Positions 33,894 to 42,036 of a stretch of 50,085 bases of DNA are shown in pieces. This DNA comes from Candidatus Companilactobacillus pullicola (GTDB lineage: Bacteria; Bacillota; Bacilli; Lactobacillales; Lactobacillaceae). A model generated the notes under the pieces. That model searched no databases. It was not told where the DNA came from and worked only from the letters and a program-made list of their open reading frames with translations. The stretch covers positions 1 to 50,085 of the forward strand of contig DXCM01000056.1 of the NCBI GenBank assembly GCA_019116025.1, written 5' to 3'. The number at the start of each line of letters is the position of its first letter. Positions within the stretch are counted from its first letter, which is position 1. The position numbers and the translations under genes are program-made.

Positions 33894-35009
33894 TTAAATA
33901 ATTGCCTTTCGAATTGAGACACGAACACCATCTGGAACGTAAGCCTTAACTTTGCTACCAGCTGGAATTGTAACCCATCCTAAACCATAGATAACAATAT
34001 CAGATTTCTCATGTGCAGAGAAAATTTGTTGCTTCATTTTAGGGAAAGATTCAATCTCAGTTGGTGGAGCCAAGATGTCTCCTAAATGCTTTTGATAAAA
34101 TTCATCTGCATTAATAGTCTTAGTTCTGTGAAGTGGCAATCCTTGATTAACATAGAAAGTGACATTTGTCTTATAATCCAAGAAATCAAATCTAGCCAAG
34201 CCGGCCACAAAAATAGTTTGTCCATCACGAAGTTGGAAAGTGACTGGGCGTAATGGCTTCTTAGGTGTAATAGTTTTTAAATCTTTAGCATTCAAATAAT
34301 GTGCTAATTGATAGTTGTGGATAATACCTGGTGTATCAACTAAATTATGTCCATCATCCAAAGGAATATCGATTCTATCAAGCGTTGTTCCAGGGAATCT
34401 TGAAGTCGTGATCAAGTTCTTGACGTCAGAGTTAGAACTGATAATACGGTTGATCAAAGTTGATTTACCAGTATTAGTTGTTCCAACAACGTATACATCC
34501 TTGCCATCACGATATTTTTCAATCATATCCATTAATTCATCGATATTAGTTCCCTTTACAGCTGAAACTAGAATTTGATCAGTTGATTTAATTCCGTTTT
34601 CCTTACTCTTTTGTTGCAACCAGTTCAAAAGACGATTCTTGTTAACTGAATTAGGCAACAAATCGACCTTATTACCAACGACCAAGATCTTCTTATCGCC
34701 GACAAATCTTTGTAAGCCCGGAATAACACTACCTTCATAGTCAAAGACATCAACTACGTTTACTACTAGGGCATCTTTTTCAGAAATGGAATCCAACAAC
34801 TTCAAAAAATCATCATCAGAAACGTCGACGTCCATAATTTCATTATAATTACGTAATCTAAAACATCTCTTACACAATAATTCTTTTGAATCATCTTCCA
34901 TATACTTCTTTAAAGTTGATTCCTGAACATAGCCAGGCTTATCCTTGTCCTCGGTCTGAAGTCTAGCTCCACAACCTATACAATACAACTTATCATCAAT
35001 TTCTGTCAT
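33894..35009 (-). CDS. yqeH: Circularly permuted ribosome-biogenesis GTPase YqeH
   Basis: YqeH is needed for 30S subunit (16S rRNA) maturation. The 371-residue protein has a zinc finger (CIGCGARL and LLCKRCFRLRNYN, about residues 9-54). The G motifs are in permuted order: G4 VVGNKVDLLP, G5 VSAVKGTN, then G1 GTTNTGKSTLIN and G3 DTPG. A C-terminal domain of about 150 residues may recognise RNA or a protein partner. It overlaps yqeG by 14 nt. Confidence 0.96.
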   Translation of the reverse strand: MTEIDDKLYCIGCGARLQTEDKDKPGYVQESTLKKYMEDDSKELLCKRCFRLRNYNEIMDVDVSDDDFLKLLDSISEKDALVVNVVDVFDYEGSVIPGLQRFVGDKKILVVGNKVDLLPNSVNKNRLLNWLQQKSKENGIKSTDQILVSAVKGTNIDELMDMIEKYRDGKDVYVVGTTNTGKSTLINRIISSNSDVKNLITTSRFPGTTLDRIDIPLDDGHNLVDTPGIIHNYQLAHYLNAKDLKTITPKKPLRPVTFQLRDGQTIFVAGLARFDFLDYKTNVTFYVNQGLPLHRTKTINADEFYQKHLGDILAPPTEIESFPKMKQQIFSAHEKSDIVIYGLGWVTIPAGSKVKAYVPDGVRVSIRKAII

Positions 35010-35523
35010 TTAATGAATCCTTCCAGTATAAATTCTTATCACGCTTTTGCATAGCTTTTAAAATTGGACGTTCAAAAAATCTATTCACGCGGGTTTTCTT
35101 AGCATCAGTTTCTATTAAAGGCTTTACCAAAACTGTTTTCAACCCAGCCATATTTCCTGCCAAAACATCCGTCATAACTTGATCGCCAACGAACAAGACA
35201 CTTGCAGGATCAATTTTTTCACTTTTAATATGATTAATGATTACGAATGGCAATGGTTTAACTGCTCGAGCAACGATACTAACAGGTAACTCATGAACAG
35301 CTTTTTCAACACGTTCATAGCTATTGTTCGAGACAATCATAACCTCAATATTATTCTTAGCCATTAAATTGAGCCATTTTCTTAAAGAGAGGTCATATTT
35401 ATTACTATTCCATGGCAGAAGTGTATTATCAAGGTCCGTCATAATCGTAGTAATTCCTAATTGTTTAAGATCATCAATCTCAATATCGGTAATTTTATCA
35501 AGCATAATATATGGTTTAAACAT
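34996..35523 (-). CDS. yqeG: HAD-superfamily phosphatase YqeG
   Basis: A 175-residue HAD phosphatase of the YqeG group (phosphatidylglycerophosphatase-like in some relatives; not proven here). Motif I is TDLDNTLLPW (two Asp near residue 31), motif II VSNN, and motif III/IV KPLPFVI with GDQVMTDVLAGNMAG. It is the first gene of the nine-gene yqeG-yceD operon and lies after the rplT terminator. Confidence 0.93.
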   Translation of the reverse strand: MFKPYIMLDKITDIEIDDLKQLGITTIMTDLDNTLLPWNSNKYDLSLRKWLNLMAKNNIEVMIVSNNSYERVEKAVHELPVSIVARAVKPLPFVIINHIKSEKIDPASVLFVGDQVMTDVLAGNMAGLKTVLVKPLIETDAKKTRVNRFFERPILKAMQKRDKNLYWKDSLNDRN

Positions 35524-35550
35524 TTTTAATCCTCATTATCTGCTAATTAG

Positions 35551-35587
35551 TAAAAAAACGTAATTTGGGTTATCCAAATTACGTTTG
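35551..35587 (-). terminator. Terminator of the infC-rpmI-rplT operon
   Basis: A perfect stem AAACGTAATTTGG with its complement and a short loop, with seven T following on the minus strand; it begins 10 nt after the rplT stop. Confidence 0.92.
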
Positions 35588-35596
35588 TTTTAACAA

Positions 35597-35953
35597 TTAA
35601 GCTAAAGCTTTCTTAGCTGTATCTACTAAACTTGTGAATGCCTTTGGATCTTCAATAGCAACTTGAGCCAACATCTTACGGTTGATGTCGACATTAGCTA
35701 ACTTCAAACCATGCATTAATTTGCTGTAGCTGATTTCATTCATTCTTGCAGCAGCATTGATTCTAGCAATCCATAGCTTACGGAAGTCGCGTTTAACTTG
35801 GCGACGATCACGGAATGCATAACGGTATGAAACCATGATTTGAGTATGAGCTGCTTTAAAAGTGATATGTTTTGAACCACGATATCCCTTAGCTAATTTT
35901 AAAACCTTTTTACGACGTTTGCGAGTTACTGTTCCACCTTTTACACGTGGCAT
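35597..35953 (-). CDS. rplT: 50S ribosomal protein L20
   Basis: L20 is an early-assembly protein of the large subunit and often represses its own operon. The 118-residue product [23 protein letters not shown], with [21 protein letters not shown], is canonical and full length. It follows rpmI by 50 nt. Confidence 0.98.
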   Translation of the reverse strand: MPRVKGGTVTRKRRKKVLKLAKGYRGSKHITFKAAHTQIMVSYRYAFRDRRQVKRDFRKLWIARINAAARMNEISYSKLMHGLKLANVDINRKMLAQVAIEDPKAFTSLVDTAKKALA

Positions 35954-36003
35954 AATGACTCCTCCTTTAATTTACCAAAATAAATATTTAAGTGATTAGC
36001 TAA

Positions 36004-36201
36004 TTAATATGTAGCTAACATTTGTTTGATACGTTTCATATCACTTGAACTAACCATACCTGGCTTAGCCAATTGGCGACGTTGCTTCTTTGTCTTACCG
36101 TGGAAACGGTGACTTGTATAAGCATGCATTCTCTTCCAACCACCATTAGCAGTTTTCTTAAATCTCTTTGCTGATGCGCGGTGTGTCTTTTGTTTAGGCA
36201 T
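36004..36201 (-). CDS. rpmI: 50S ribosomal protein L35
   Basis: A 65-residue basic ribosomal protein: [21 protein letters not shown], then the [21 protein letters not shown] end. GGAGGG sets the ATG at 36201; five more codons upstream in frame overlap the infC stop and are not used. It is the middle gene of infC-rpmI-rplT. Confidence 0.98.
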   Translation of the reverse strand: MPKQKTHRASAKRFKKTANGGWKRMHAYTSHRFHGKTKKQRRQLAKPGMVSSSDMKRIKQMLATY

Positions 36202-36215
36202 TGAAAATCCCTCCA

Positions 36216-36749
36216 CTATTTCTTCTTTTTGTTATCTTTTGCGTTAATTGGATCAAGCATTAAAAACATACTACGACCGTCCATCTTAGGTCTAGTTGTT
36301 ACCGTAGCAACATCCTTAGTCTGTTCAGCGACACGGTCTAAGACTTCCTTACCTATCTCTTTATGAGTAATTGCTCTACCCTTAAAACGAAGAGAAACTT
36401 TGACCTTATCACCTTTAGCTAAGAACTTGCGAGCGTTATTAAGTTTGGTATTGAAATCATTTGCTTCAATAGTTGGGCTTAAACGCACTTCTTTAAGACT
36501 AACAGTTTTTTGTTTTTTACGTGCTTCACGATCTTTCTTTTGAAGATCAAACTTATATTTACCATAATCCATAATTCTGGCAACGGGTGGTTTAGCACCT
36601 GGTGACATTAGAACTAGGTCCATATTAGCTGCTTCGGCCAATCTTCTAGCTTCTGCGGTTGGTTTAACACCAACTTGATCCCCATTTTCAGCGATCAATC
36701 TAACTTCTTTCGCACGTATTTGATCATTTAATAATAATTCTCTTGCTAT
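36216..36749 (-). CDS. infC: Translation initiation factor IF-3, AUA start
   Basis: IF-3 binds the 30S subunit and checks start-codon and initiator tRNA pairing. The family usually has about 20 residues before [10 protein letters not shown]. Here no ATG, GTG or TTG supplies them; the frame runs from an ATA at 36747-36749 ([21 protein letters not shown]), placed 9 nt after a perfect GGAGG. That gives 177 residues, the normal length. Rare start codons in infC are known to permit IF-3 autoregulation. The body contains [26 protein letters not shown] and [13 protein letters not shown]. Confidence 0.95.
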   Translation of the reverse strand: MARELLLNDQIRAKEVRLIAENGDQVGVKPTAEARRLAEAANMDLVLMSPGAKPPVARIMDYGKYKFDLQKKDREARKKQKTVSLKEVRLSPTIEANDFNTKLNNARKFLAKGDKVKVSLRFKGRAITHKEIGKEVLDRVAEQTKDVATVTTRPKMDGRSMFLMLDPINAKDNKKKK

Positions 36750-36751
36750 GA

Positions 36752-36890
36752 GTAGTCACCTCCGGAGTAATTTGGCCCACAAAAAAAGCGGGCTGCACAA
36801 GCATGCCCACTATATTATCTACGTAATCGTATTAACCTAGAGGCGAATGCATAGGTGAGAAGCGGGCGCTTCTGCTTAATCTCAACAGTT
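36752..36890 (-). promoter_or_regulatory. Attenuator leader of infC-rpmI-rplT (L20-leader type)
   Basis: The 5' UTR of about 140 nt contains a GC-rich hairpin near AGAAGCGCCCGCTTCT (36860-36875) and ends in a strong terminator, GTGGGCATGC/GCAGCCCGC followed by seven T (36781-36810), only about 30 nt before the infC Shine-Dalgarno. Firmicute infC operons have such L20-controlled or tRNA-independent attenuators. The class is inferred from position and layout. Confidence 0.75.
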
Positions 36891-36894
36891 ATAA

Positions 36895-36923
36895 ACTATA
36901 ACAATATAAGCCTATCATGTCAA
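36895..36923 (-). promoter_or_regulatory. Promoter of infC-rpmI-rplT
   Basis: Consensus TTGACA (36918-36923) and TATAGT (36895-36900) with 17-nt spacing on the minus strand; transcription begins near 36888, at the leader. Confidence 0.85.
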
Positions 36924-37013
36924 TAAACATTGATAAATTTGTTATAGAAAAGTTGAAAAAATTTCAATATATGTAATTTACCACGATATTCATACGAACA
37001 CAAGTTTTTAGCC

Positions 37014-38033
37014 TTACACCAGCTTATATTTCAATAAACTATCGACCGCTGCCAATACAGCTTGTTGATTATCGGAAACTGGTGTCCATCCCAGAATGTC
37101 TTTAGCCTGTTGATTGCTAATCTTTCTATTAATATGAAGCATTAGTTTACCTTCTCTCGCTCTGGAATTGAATAAGGAACCCAGTTCAACAATCCAATTA
37201 GGTATTAACTTATCTGTAACTTGAGTACTCAAACTATTACGCTGACTTCTAATGAGATCAGCTATCTCTCGGATTGAAATTTGTCCGTCAGCACTAGCGA
37301 TAAAACGTTTAAGATTTGCACCTGGTGTTGTCATAGCTTTAATCTCGATATCAACCACATCCCTAACATCCACTACATTCAGGGGTAAATTGGGAATCTT
37401 CCCCATTTTTGCATTCAATATATTTTTTAACAAGTCGAAGCTACCTGAAACGTGTTGATCTAATGAAGGTCCAAAAATGGCTGTAGGATTAACTGTAACG
37501 AACTCCAAGTTTACATCCGGTTGTCCAATATATTGCCAGGCCGCCTGTTCAGCTAATAATTTGGATTTCTCATAAATAGATAATCCTTTTTCATCAGGAT
37601 CAGTCCAATCATTTTCTGTCGTTATGCCACTCTTTTTGCTGAAACCGACTGCTCCAAAGTTAGAAGTCATGACTACTCGTTTCACGTTACTTTTATTAGC
37701 AGCTTTCAGAATCCTTAATGTACCGTCTAGAGCCGGTTTAATGGCATCAGATTCATTCTTGATTTTGCCAAAGAAAACGGGTGAAGCAACACTAAATACG
37801 TACTTACGATCTTGCATCGCTTCCAACCAATTATCATCACTGGATAAATCAGCCTCAATAAAAGAAATATTCTGTATATTTTTGGTGCCATACTCTTTCA
37901 AAATTCTCATTATGCGATCTTGACCGCTGCGTTTTCTAATTGTTGTTCTAACATCATAACCATCATTTAATAATTGCATAACTAATCTCAAACCTAAAAA
38001 TCCGGTACCACCAGTAACTAATACTTTTTCCAT
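37014..38033 (-). CDS. Extended SDR family NAD(P)-dependent reductase
   Basis: A 339-residue extended short-chain dehydrogenase related to dihydroflavonol 4-reductase and aldehyde reductases. The cofactor motif is VTGGTGFLGLRLV at residues 5-17, followed by the acidic-strand end FIEADLSSDDNW. The catalytic pair is in IYEKSKLLAEQ (YxxxK), with Ser/Thr in VVMTSNFGAV. It likely reduces aldehydes or ketones; the substrate is unknown. AGAGGA precedes the ATG. It diverges from the merR gene, and its promoter (38066-38096) looks MerR-controlled. Confidence 0.9.
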   Translation of the reverse strand: MEKVLVTGGTGFLGLRLVMQLLNDGYDVRTTIRKRSGQDRIMRILKEYGTKNIQNISFIEADLSSDDNWLEAMQDRKYVFSVASPVFFGKIKNESDAIKPALDGTLRILKAANKSNVKRVVMTSNFGAVGFSKKSGITTENDWTDPDEKGLSIYEKSKLLAEQAAWQYIGQPDVNLEFVTVNPTAIFGPSLDQHVSGSFDLLKNILNAKMGKIPNLPLNVVDVRDVVDIEIKAMTTPGANLKRFIASADGQISIREIADLIRSQRNSLSTQVTDKLIPNWIVELGSLFNSRAREGKLMLHINRKISNQQAKDILGWTPVSDNQQAVLAAVDSLLKYKLV

Positions 38034-38065
38034 TAAAATTTCCTCTTACTTCATTGATTAATATC

Positions 38066-38096
38066 ACTCTAAACCCTAAACTATGGTTCATAGCAA
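38066..38096 (-). promoter_or_regulatory. MerR-type promoter and operator of the SDR gene
   Basis: On the minus strand TTGCTA (38091-38096) and TAGAGT (38066-38071) are separated by 19 nt, the overlong spacer typical of MerR-activated promoters. A dyad AACCATA/TAGGGTT (38072-38088, 6 of 7 paired) lies within that spacer, where MerR proteins bind and untwist DNA. Confidence 0.65.
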
Positions 38097-38115
38097 GAAC
38101 ATAAGGGAGTTTTTT

Positions 38116-38556
38116 ATGAAAAAAGTTTATTCCATTAAAGAAGTAGCGGATTATTTCCAATTGCCAATTTCTACCATCCGGTATTACGACAAAAAGGGAC
38201 TATTGCCTTTCGTTTCAAAAAACGATGCCGGTTATCGAGTTTTCTCTGAATCCGACTTTGGCTTCATTAAAACTATTTGCTGTTTGAAGAATACCGGTAT
38301 GCCAATCAAAGATATCAAAATTTATATTGGACTGTGTATGAAAGGAACTTCAACCATCCAACAACGTAAAAATATGTTGCTACAACATAAGGAAAATGTC
38401 TTGAAGAAACAACAGATGCTTACCGAAAATCTTCAAGAAATAAATACTAAAATTCAACGATACGCTGACAAGGATTCTATTAATATTATTGAGAATCAAA
38501 TCAAGTTCGTTCGCAGTGAGAAAAAATCATTAAAGTTAAACGATCCCTTTGAATAA
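38116..38556 (+). CDS. MerR family transcriptional regulator
   Basis: A 146-residue regulator. The N-terminal winged helix-turn-helix reads YSIKEVADYFQLPISTIRYY, then DKKGLLPF, followed by the second helix-turn-helix (GYRVFSESDFGFIKTICCLKN) and the MPIKDIKIYI motif. A long dimerisation coiled coil follows (about residues 80-125). The ATG at 38116 follows AAGGGAG. It resembles the small-effector or aldehyde-responsive subgroup that sits next to reductase genes. It probably controls the divergent SDR gene. Confidence 0.92.
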   Translation: MKKVYSIKEVADYFQLPISTIRYYDKKGLLPFVSKNDAGYRVFSESDFGFIKTICCLKNTGMPIKDIKIYIGLCMKGTSTIQQRKNMLLQHKENVLKKQQMLTENLQEINTKIQRYADKDSINIIENQIKFVRSEKKSLKLNDPFE

Positions 38557-38639
38557 AAAAGCATAAATTTGGACAAGAGACCAAAAACGTTCTTTAATTT
38601 AGTTAAGATGTTTAAACAAAAATTAAGGAGTGATATTTT

Positions 38640-39965
38640 ATGGTAGAAGTAAAAGATCCCACAGAACTTGTTCAAGCAATCATTGCCGAAGATACATCTA
38701 TTAGTCTCACTCGTAGCATGATGTTGACACATTCAATAATTTTGCCAAATAACACAACATTATCTGGCAAACCACAGGAAGATTCATCCACACCGATTCT
38801 AATGTTCCAAGATAGTGATGGTATCGGTTTAACATCTAATAATAGTGTTGAAAATTTAATTATTCATGTACCAACTAATCACCGTGCTATCTTCAATACT
38901 AATTATGCTGAAGATCAAGGTTCCTTTAATTTTTCCAATCTCGAATTAAATGGACAATTTTCCTTCCTATCTAAATCAAAAATGGATAACACCTTTCTTA
39001 ATTTAAAAAACGTTAATGTTTTAGCTGCGGATACCAGAGGTTATTTGGAGCAGCCTCAAAAGTATGGTGTTAATGTTCTTCAAGGTGCTTTGACTATTTA
39101 TAATTTAAATCCTGATAAAGACAGTTTAATAACCGTCGAAGCTAAGAAAATCTCTATCGGTCAAAAGAATGCTCCCGTTATTGGCTCTGGAGTTTTCATT
39201 GCCGGTCTTGGCGACAATGGTGGCCGCGTTGAAATTGATGAACTATCAACCAATGATGTTTATTCCACTGGCAAAATTCCATTGGGCGTAGCTGATATTA
39301 TTACTGGTGCAATTTTCATCGTCAATGGCGCCCACGCTAAAAAAGTTATCCAAAATGGTGACACTACTACCTACGGCGTCAACGATATGGTATTAGATGC
39401 TTGGGGAGAAGTTGACGAATGGGACGTAATGGGTGCCGTAACATCCTATGGTCCTTCCGGTATCGGCTTCGTTAACTTTGGTACAGTTAAATCGTTCAAC
39501 GCTCAAGCCCCTATTGAGACCTTTGGATTAGGTGCTCGTGGATATAATCAATATGATGGAACATTAGAGGAAGGCCATTTCTCATCAATCATGACCTTTG
39601 GTGACGGCTCAATTGGCGTTCAAATCTCTAAAAAAGTCGGTCATTTAACCTTTGACGGTGGTATCGTCACACATGGTGGCGTTGGTAAATCATTAGTTAA
39701 GGGAGTCATCATCGACCTACCCGCATATGCGCTAAGTATCAAAGACGGCGGTGTTGTTTCGGAAATTACTGTCAACGGCAATATCGAAACCCAAGGCGAT
39801 AACGTAGCCAGTTATAATGTTGAGTCCCAGGCAGTTGTTAACAAAATGACCGTCAGTGGCCAAGTAGTTGCTACAGGCAAAGATTCAGAACCATTAAATA
39901 TTCAAACAGGTGCAAAAACACCTACTACTTTTTCCAATGATACCGATGATAAATCTTTAATATAG
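38640..39965 (+). CDS. Probable parallel beta-helix protein, function unknown
   Basis: A 441-residue protein without signal peptide or membrane helix. It begins MVEVKDPTELVQAIIAED, as beta-helix proteins often do (a short cap then SISLTRSMMLTHSIILPNNTTLSG), and continues with irregular repeats of short strands ending in Gly, Asn or Asp (GRVEIDELSTN, VSEITVNGNIETQGDN, VNKMTVSGQVVATGKD). I recall close homologues of this length in other lactobacilli, all unnamed. Pectate-lyase-like catalytic residues are not evident. AAGGAGTGA precedes the ATG. It may share a transcript with merR (83 nt gap) and ends at a strong terminator. Confidence 0.8.
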   Translation: MVEVKDPTELVQAIIAEDTSISLTRSMMLTHSIILPNNTTLSGKPQEDSSTPILMFQDSDGIGLTSNNSVENLIIHVPTNHRAIFNTNYAEDQGSFNFSNLELNGQFSFLSKSKMDNTFLNLKNVNVLAADTRGYLEQPQKYGVNVLQGALTIYNLNPDKDSLITVEAKKISIGQKNAPVIGSGVFIAGLGDNGGRVEIDELSTNDVYSTGKIPLGVADIITGAIFIVNGAHAKKVIQNGDTTTYGVNDMVLDAWGEVDEWDVMGAVTSYGPSGIGFVNFGTVKSFNAQAPIETFGLGARGYNQYDGTLEEGHFSSIMTFGDGSIGVQISKKVGHLTFDGGIVTHGGVGKSLVKGVIIDLPAYALSIKDGGVVSEITVNGNIETQGDNVASYNVESQAVVNKMTVSGQVVATGKDSEPLNIQTGAKTPTTFSNDTDDKSLI

Positions 39966-40012
39966 TATATAGATGGAAAGAATTTAAAAAGATCCCATCT
40001 TAACAGCATCAA

Positions 40013-40060
40013 AAAAGTCTTTCATATTGACCAGTACACGGTTAATATGAAAGACTTTTG
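40013..40060 (+). terminator. Terminator of the beta-helix protein gene
   Basis: A perfect 16-bp stem (AAAAGTCTTTCATATT with complement, arms 40013-40028 and 40044-40059) with a 15-nt loop. T and A tracts allow activity in both directions. Confidence 0.9.
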
Positions 40061-40100
40061 AATTTAAAAACCTTTTTCAAAATGAAATATAGTATACCTT

Positions 40101-40130
40101 AGACTAAACAATCAACGTACTGTTTAGTCT
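40101..40130. repeat. 10-bp inverted repeat
   Basis: AGACTAAACA and TGTTTAGTCT flank 10 nt. The right arm runs directly into the repeat fragment at 40131, and the related TTTAGTC also precedes copy C at 40352. It may mark the end of the repeat family or be a separate hairpin. Confidence 0.6.
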
Positions 40131-40170
40131 GAAACAAAAATTGGGAATGCGTTCAGTTATGAGATTATGA
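40131..40170 (-). repeat. Fragment of the structured repeat (copy D, truncated)
   Basis: This matches the first 38 nt of copies B and C (CAAAAATTGGGAATGCG, TTCAGTTATGA) and then diverges. No matching right end follows in the same direction. A weak match to the right end in the opposite orientation lies at 40213-40248 (GCATTTTTTGCGGACGACGG on the minus strand). The stretch 40171-40350 holds nothing else that I can support. Confidence 0.65.
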
Positions 40171-40356
40171 TTCTTACTCAAACTTGGTTGTAGCGTTAAT
40201 ACTAACTGATGTAGTTGAAATATGCCGTCGTCCGCAAAAAATGCAGCAATTAGATATCATCACATGGTCAAAATACATATTAACGAAATAACTGTAACTT
40301 GCCATTTTACTATCTAAATATTTAAAATCGAACAAACAATAAAAATACTCTTTAGT

Positions 40357-40524
40357 CCGGAGCAAAAATTGGAAATGCGTTCAGCTATGAAATCATTGTT
40401 ACCGGCTTTGCCGGTTACAATGAGGCCGACTTCGAAGATCCATTATTTTGCACGAAGTGTAAAATAATTAGCTCCGAATCGTACCCATAGCATTCCAACA
40501 GCATTTCCAATTTTTGTGGAGGAC
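40357..40524 (-). repeat. Structured repeat element, copy C (about 168 bp, minus orientation)
   Basis: The outer arms CAAAAATTGGAAATGC (40363-40378) and their complement (40501-40516) are a perfect 16-bp repeat. Compared with copy B, paired positions change together: ATCGGC/GCCGAT becomes ACCGGC/GCCGGT in one arm, and T-A becomes A-T in the outer stem. The second arm (ATTATTTTGCAC/GTGTAAAATAAT) is unchanged. It lies between the convergent beta-helix and transporter genes. Confidence 0.85.
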
Positions 40525-40558
40525 GGGAATTAAAACATATCCCCGACCTAAATAAAAT

Positions 40559-41944
40559 TTATTCTGGATCAACTTTTAAATCCGTTAATTTTTTTGAACC
40601 ATCATCATTCTTTTGTGCATCAAAATTCCATTTTTTCTTCAAATAGAAGTAGATTGGTACACCAATTGCTGTAACACAAATTCCAATAATTGTTGTAAGG
40701 AATTCTGTTAACAAAGTACATACTAGGATGAAAGCTCCACCTAGAATAGCAATGATTGGAATGATTGGATATAGTGGAACTTTATAAGGTCTTTCCAATT
40801 CTGGTTGAGTATGACGTAATTTGATAACTGCAACGAAGGCCATAACATAAAATACCCAGATTACGAAAATCAACATATTAGTAATGGCATCAAATTCACC
40901 AGTTAACATCATCAAGCAAGCGATTACCAATTGGATTGCTCCAGCAGCCCATGGGATTCCGGCTTTGTTCAATTTAGCAAAAGTATCGCCAAATGGTAAT
41001 TTGTGTTCCTTACCCATGATGTATGGAACACGCATACTTGTCATTGTATAACCATTCAATCCACCGTAGACTGAAATCAAAATTCCAATTGTAACTAACT
41101 TACTACCCATGTCACCAAAAATCATTGTGGAGGCATCAGATGCGGCGTTAAGGTTACCAGCAATTTGATTGATTGGTAGCACATACATGAAAACAGCATT
41201 AACTAAAACATAAACCAACATAATGACTGCAATTCCTAAAGAAATAGCTTTTGGCAAATCCTTACGAGGGTTCTTCATTTCTCCAGAGATGTTACCAACA
41301 TGGATCCAGCCATCATATGCGAACATAGTTGCTAGTAATCCATTTCCCATCGCTGTAATTAAATTACGATGTGGACCCGCAACAACTGGGAATAGTGATA
41401 ACTCTACTGGTCCTTTGTGCATAAAGCCAAACATTACAATCAAAGCCAATGGGATCAACTTTGCGACTAAGGAAATAGATGTAACCCGACCCCCTACTTT
41501 GGCACTGATCCAGTTAAGTGACGTTACCGACAAAGCACTTAAAATTGCCACTGGCACGATCCATGAATTAGAGAGTGTGAATAAATGTGTAAATTGCGTA
41601 CCAAAAGCAATTGATATGGCCGCAACATTAGCAGGGAAATAAATTATTGCTTGTGCCCAGCCGGCCATAAAGCCCCAAAAACCGCCGTAACTATGTTCAA
41701 TATATTTTGTTAATCCACCCGTTTCTGGATAGGCGGCAGCTAATTCGGCCCCTGTCAAACCAGCACAGATAGTGATAAAACCACCTAACAACCATACAAG
41801 CATAGTCAAGCTTGTTGAACCCGTATAGTCAGTAACGGCCGATGCTTTAAAGAATACCCCAGTTCCAATTACGCTCCCGGTTACAGTAGCAAAAGCGGGG
41901 AAAAAACCAATTGTTTTTTTCAATTTGGCATCCTGATCGCCCAT
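40559..41944 (-). CDS. APC superfamily amino acid transporter (LAT/SteT type)
   Basis: A 461-residue transporter with twelve predicted helices. The first helix carries TVTGSVIGTGVFFKAS, the unwound substrate-binding motif of the LAT family, and GAELAAAYPETGGLTKYIE follows. It resembles SteT, a serine/threonine exchanger. The operon with threonine/serine dehydratase and alanine dehydrogenase supports serine, threonine or alanine as substrate, but specificity is inferred. GGAGGT precedes the ATG. Confidence 0.92.
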   Translation of the reverse strand: MGDQDAKLKKTIGFFPAFATVTGSVIGTGVFFKASAVTDYTGSTSLTMLVWLLGGFITICAGLTGAELAAAYPETGGLTKYIEHSYGGFWGFMAGWAQAIIYFPANVAAISIAFGTQFTHLFTLSNSWIVPVAILSALSVTSLNWISAKVGGRVTSISLVAKLIPLALIVMFGFMHKGPVELSLFPVVAGPHRNLITAMGNGLLATMFAYDGWIHVGNISGEMKNPRKDLPKAISLGIAVIMLVYVLVNAVFMYVLPINQIAGNLNAASDASTMIFGDMGSKLVTIGILISVYGGLNGYTMTSMRVPYIMGKEHKLPFGDTFAKLNKAGIPWAAGAIQLVIACLMMLTGEFDAITNMLIFVIWVFYVMAFVAVIKLRHTQPELERPYKVPLYPIIPIIAILGGAFILVCTLLTEFLTTIIGICVTAIGVPIYFYLKKKWNFDAQKNDDGSKKLTDLKVDPE

Positions 41945-41976
41945 AATCTTATACCTCCACGTAAAAAGCCTATTTT

Positions 41977-42015
41977 TTTAAAAAAGAAAAGATGTTGCAT
42001 CCAAATGCAGCATCT
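41977..42015 (-). terminator. Terminator between the dehydratase and transporter genes
   Basis: AGATGCTGCAT pairs with ATGCAACATCT around TTGG, and TTTTCTTTTTT follows on the minus strand. It lies inside the operon, so it may reduce transporter expression relative to the two enzymes by partial termination. Confidence 0.8.
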
Positions 42016-42036
42016 CCTCAGGTTTCAAACTAATTT

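Noticed and set aside
40174..40365. A 63-codon minus-strand frame between repeat fragments
   Set aside because: It starts inside copy C, has no ribosome binding site, and its composition is not protein-like.
41223..41642. A 139-codon plus-strand frame inside the transporter gene
   Set aside because: It lies wholly antisense to a well-identified transporter with clear family motifs; it is a shadow frame.
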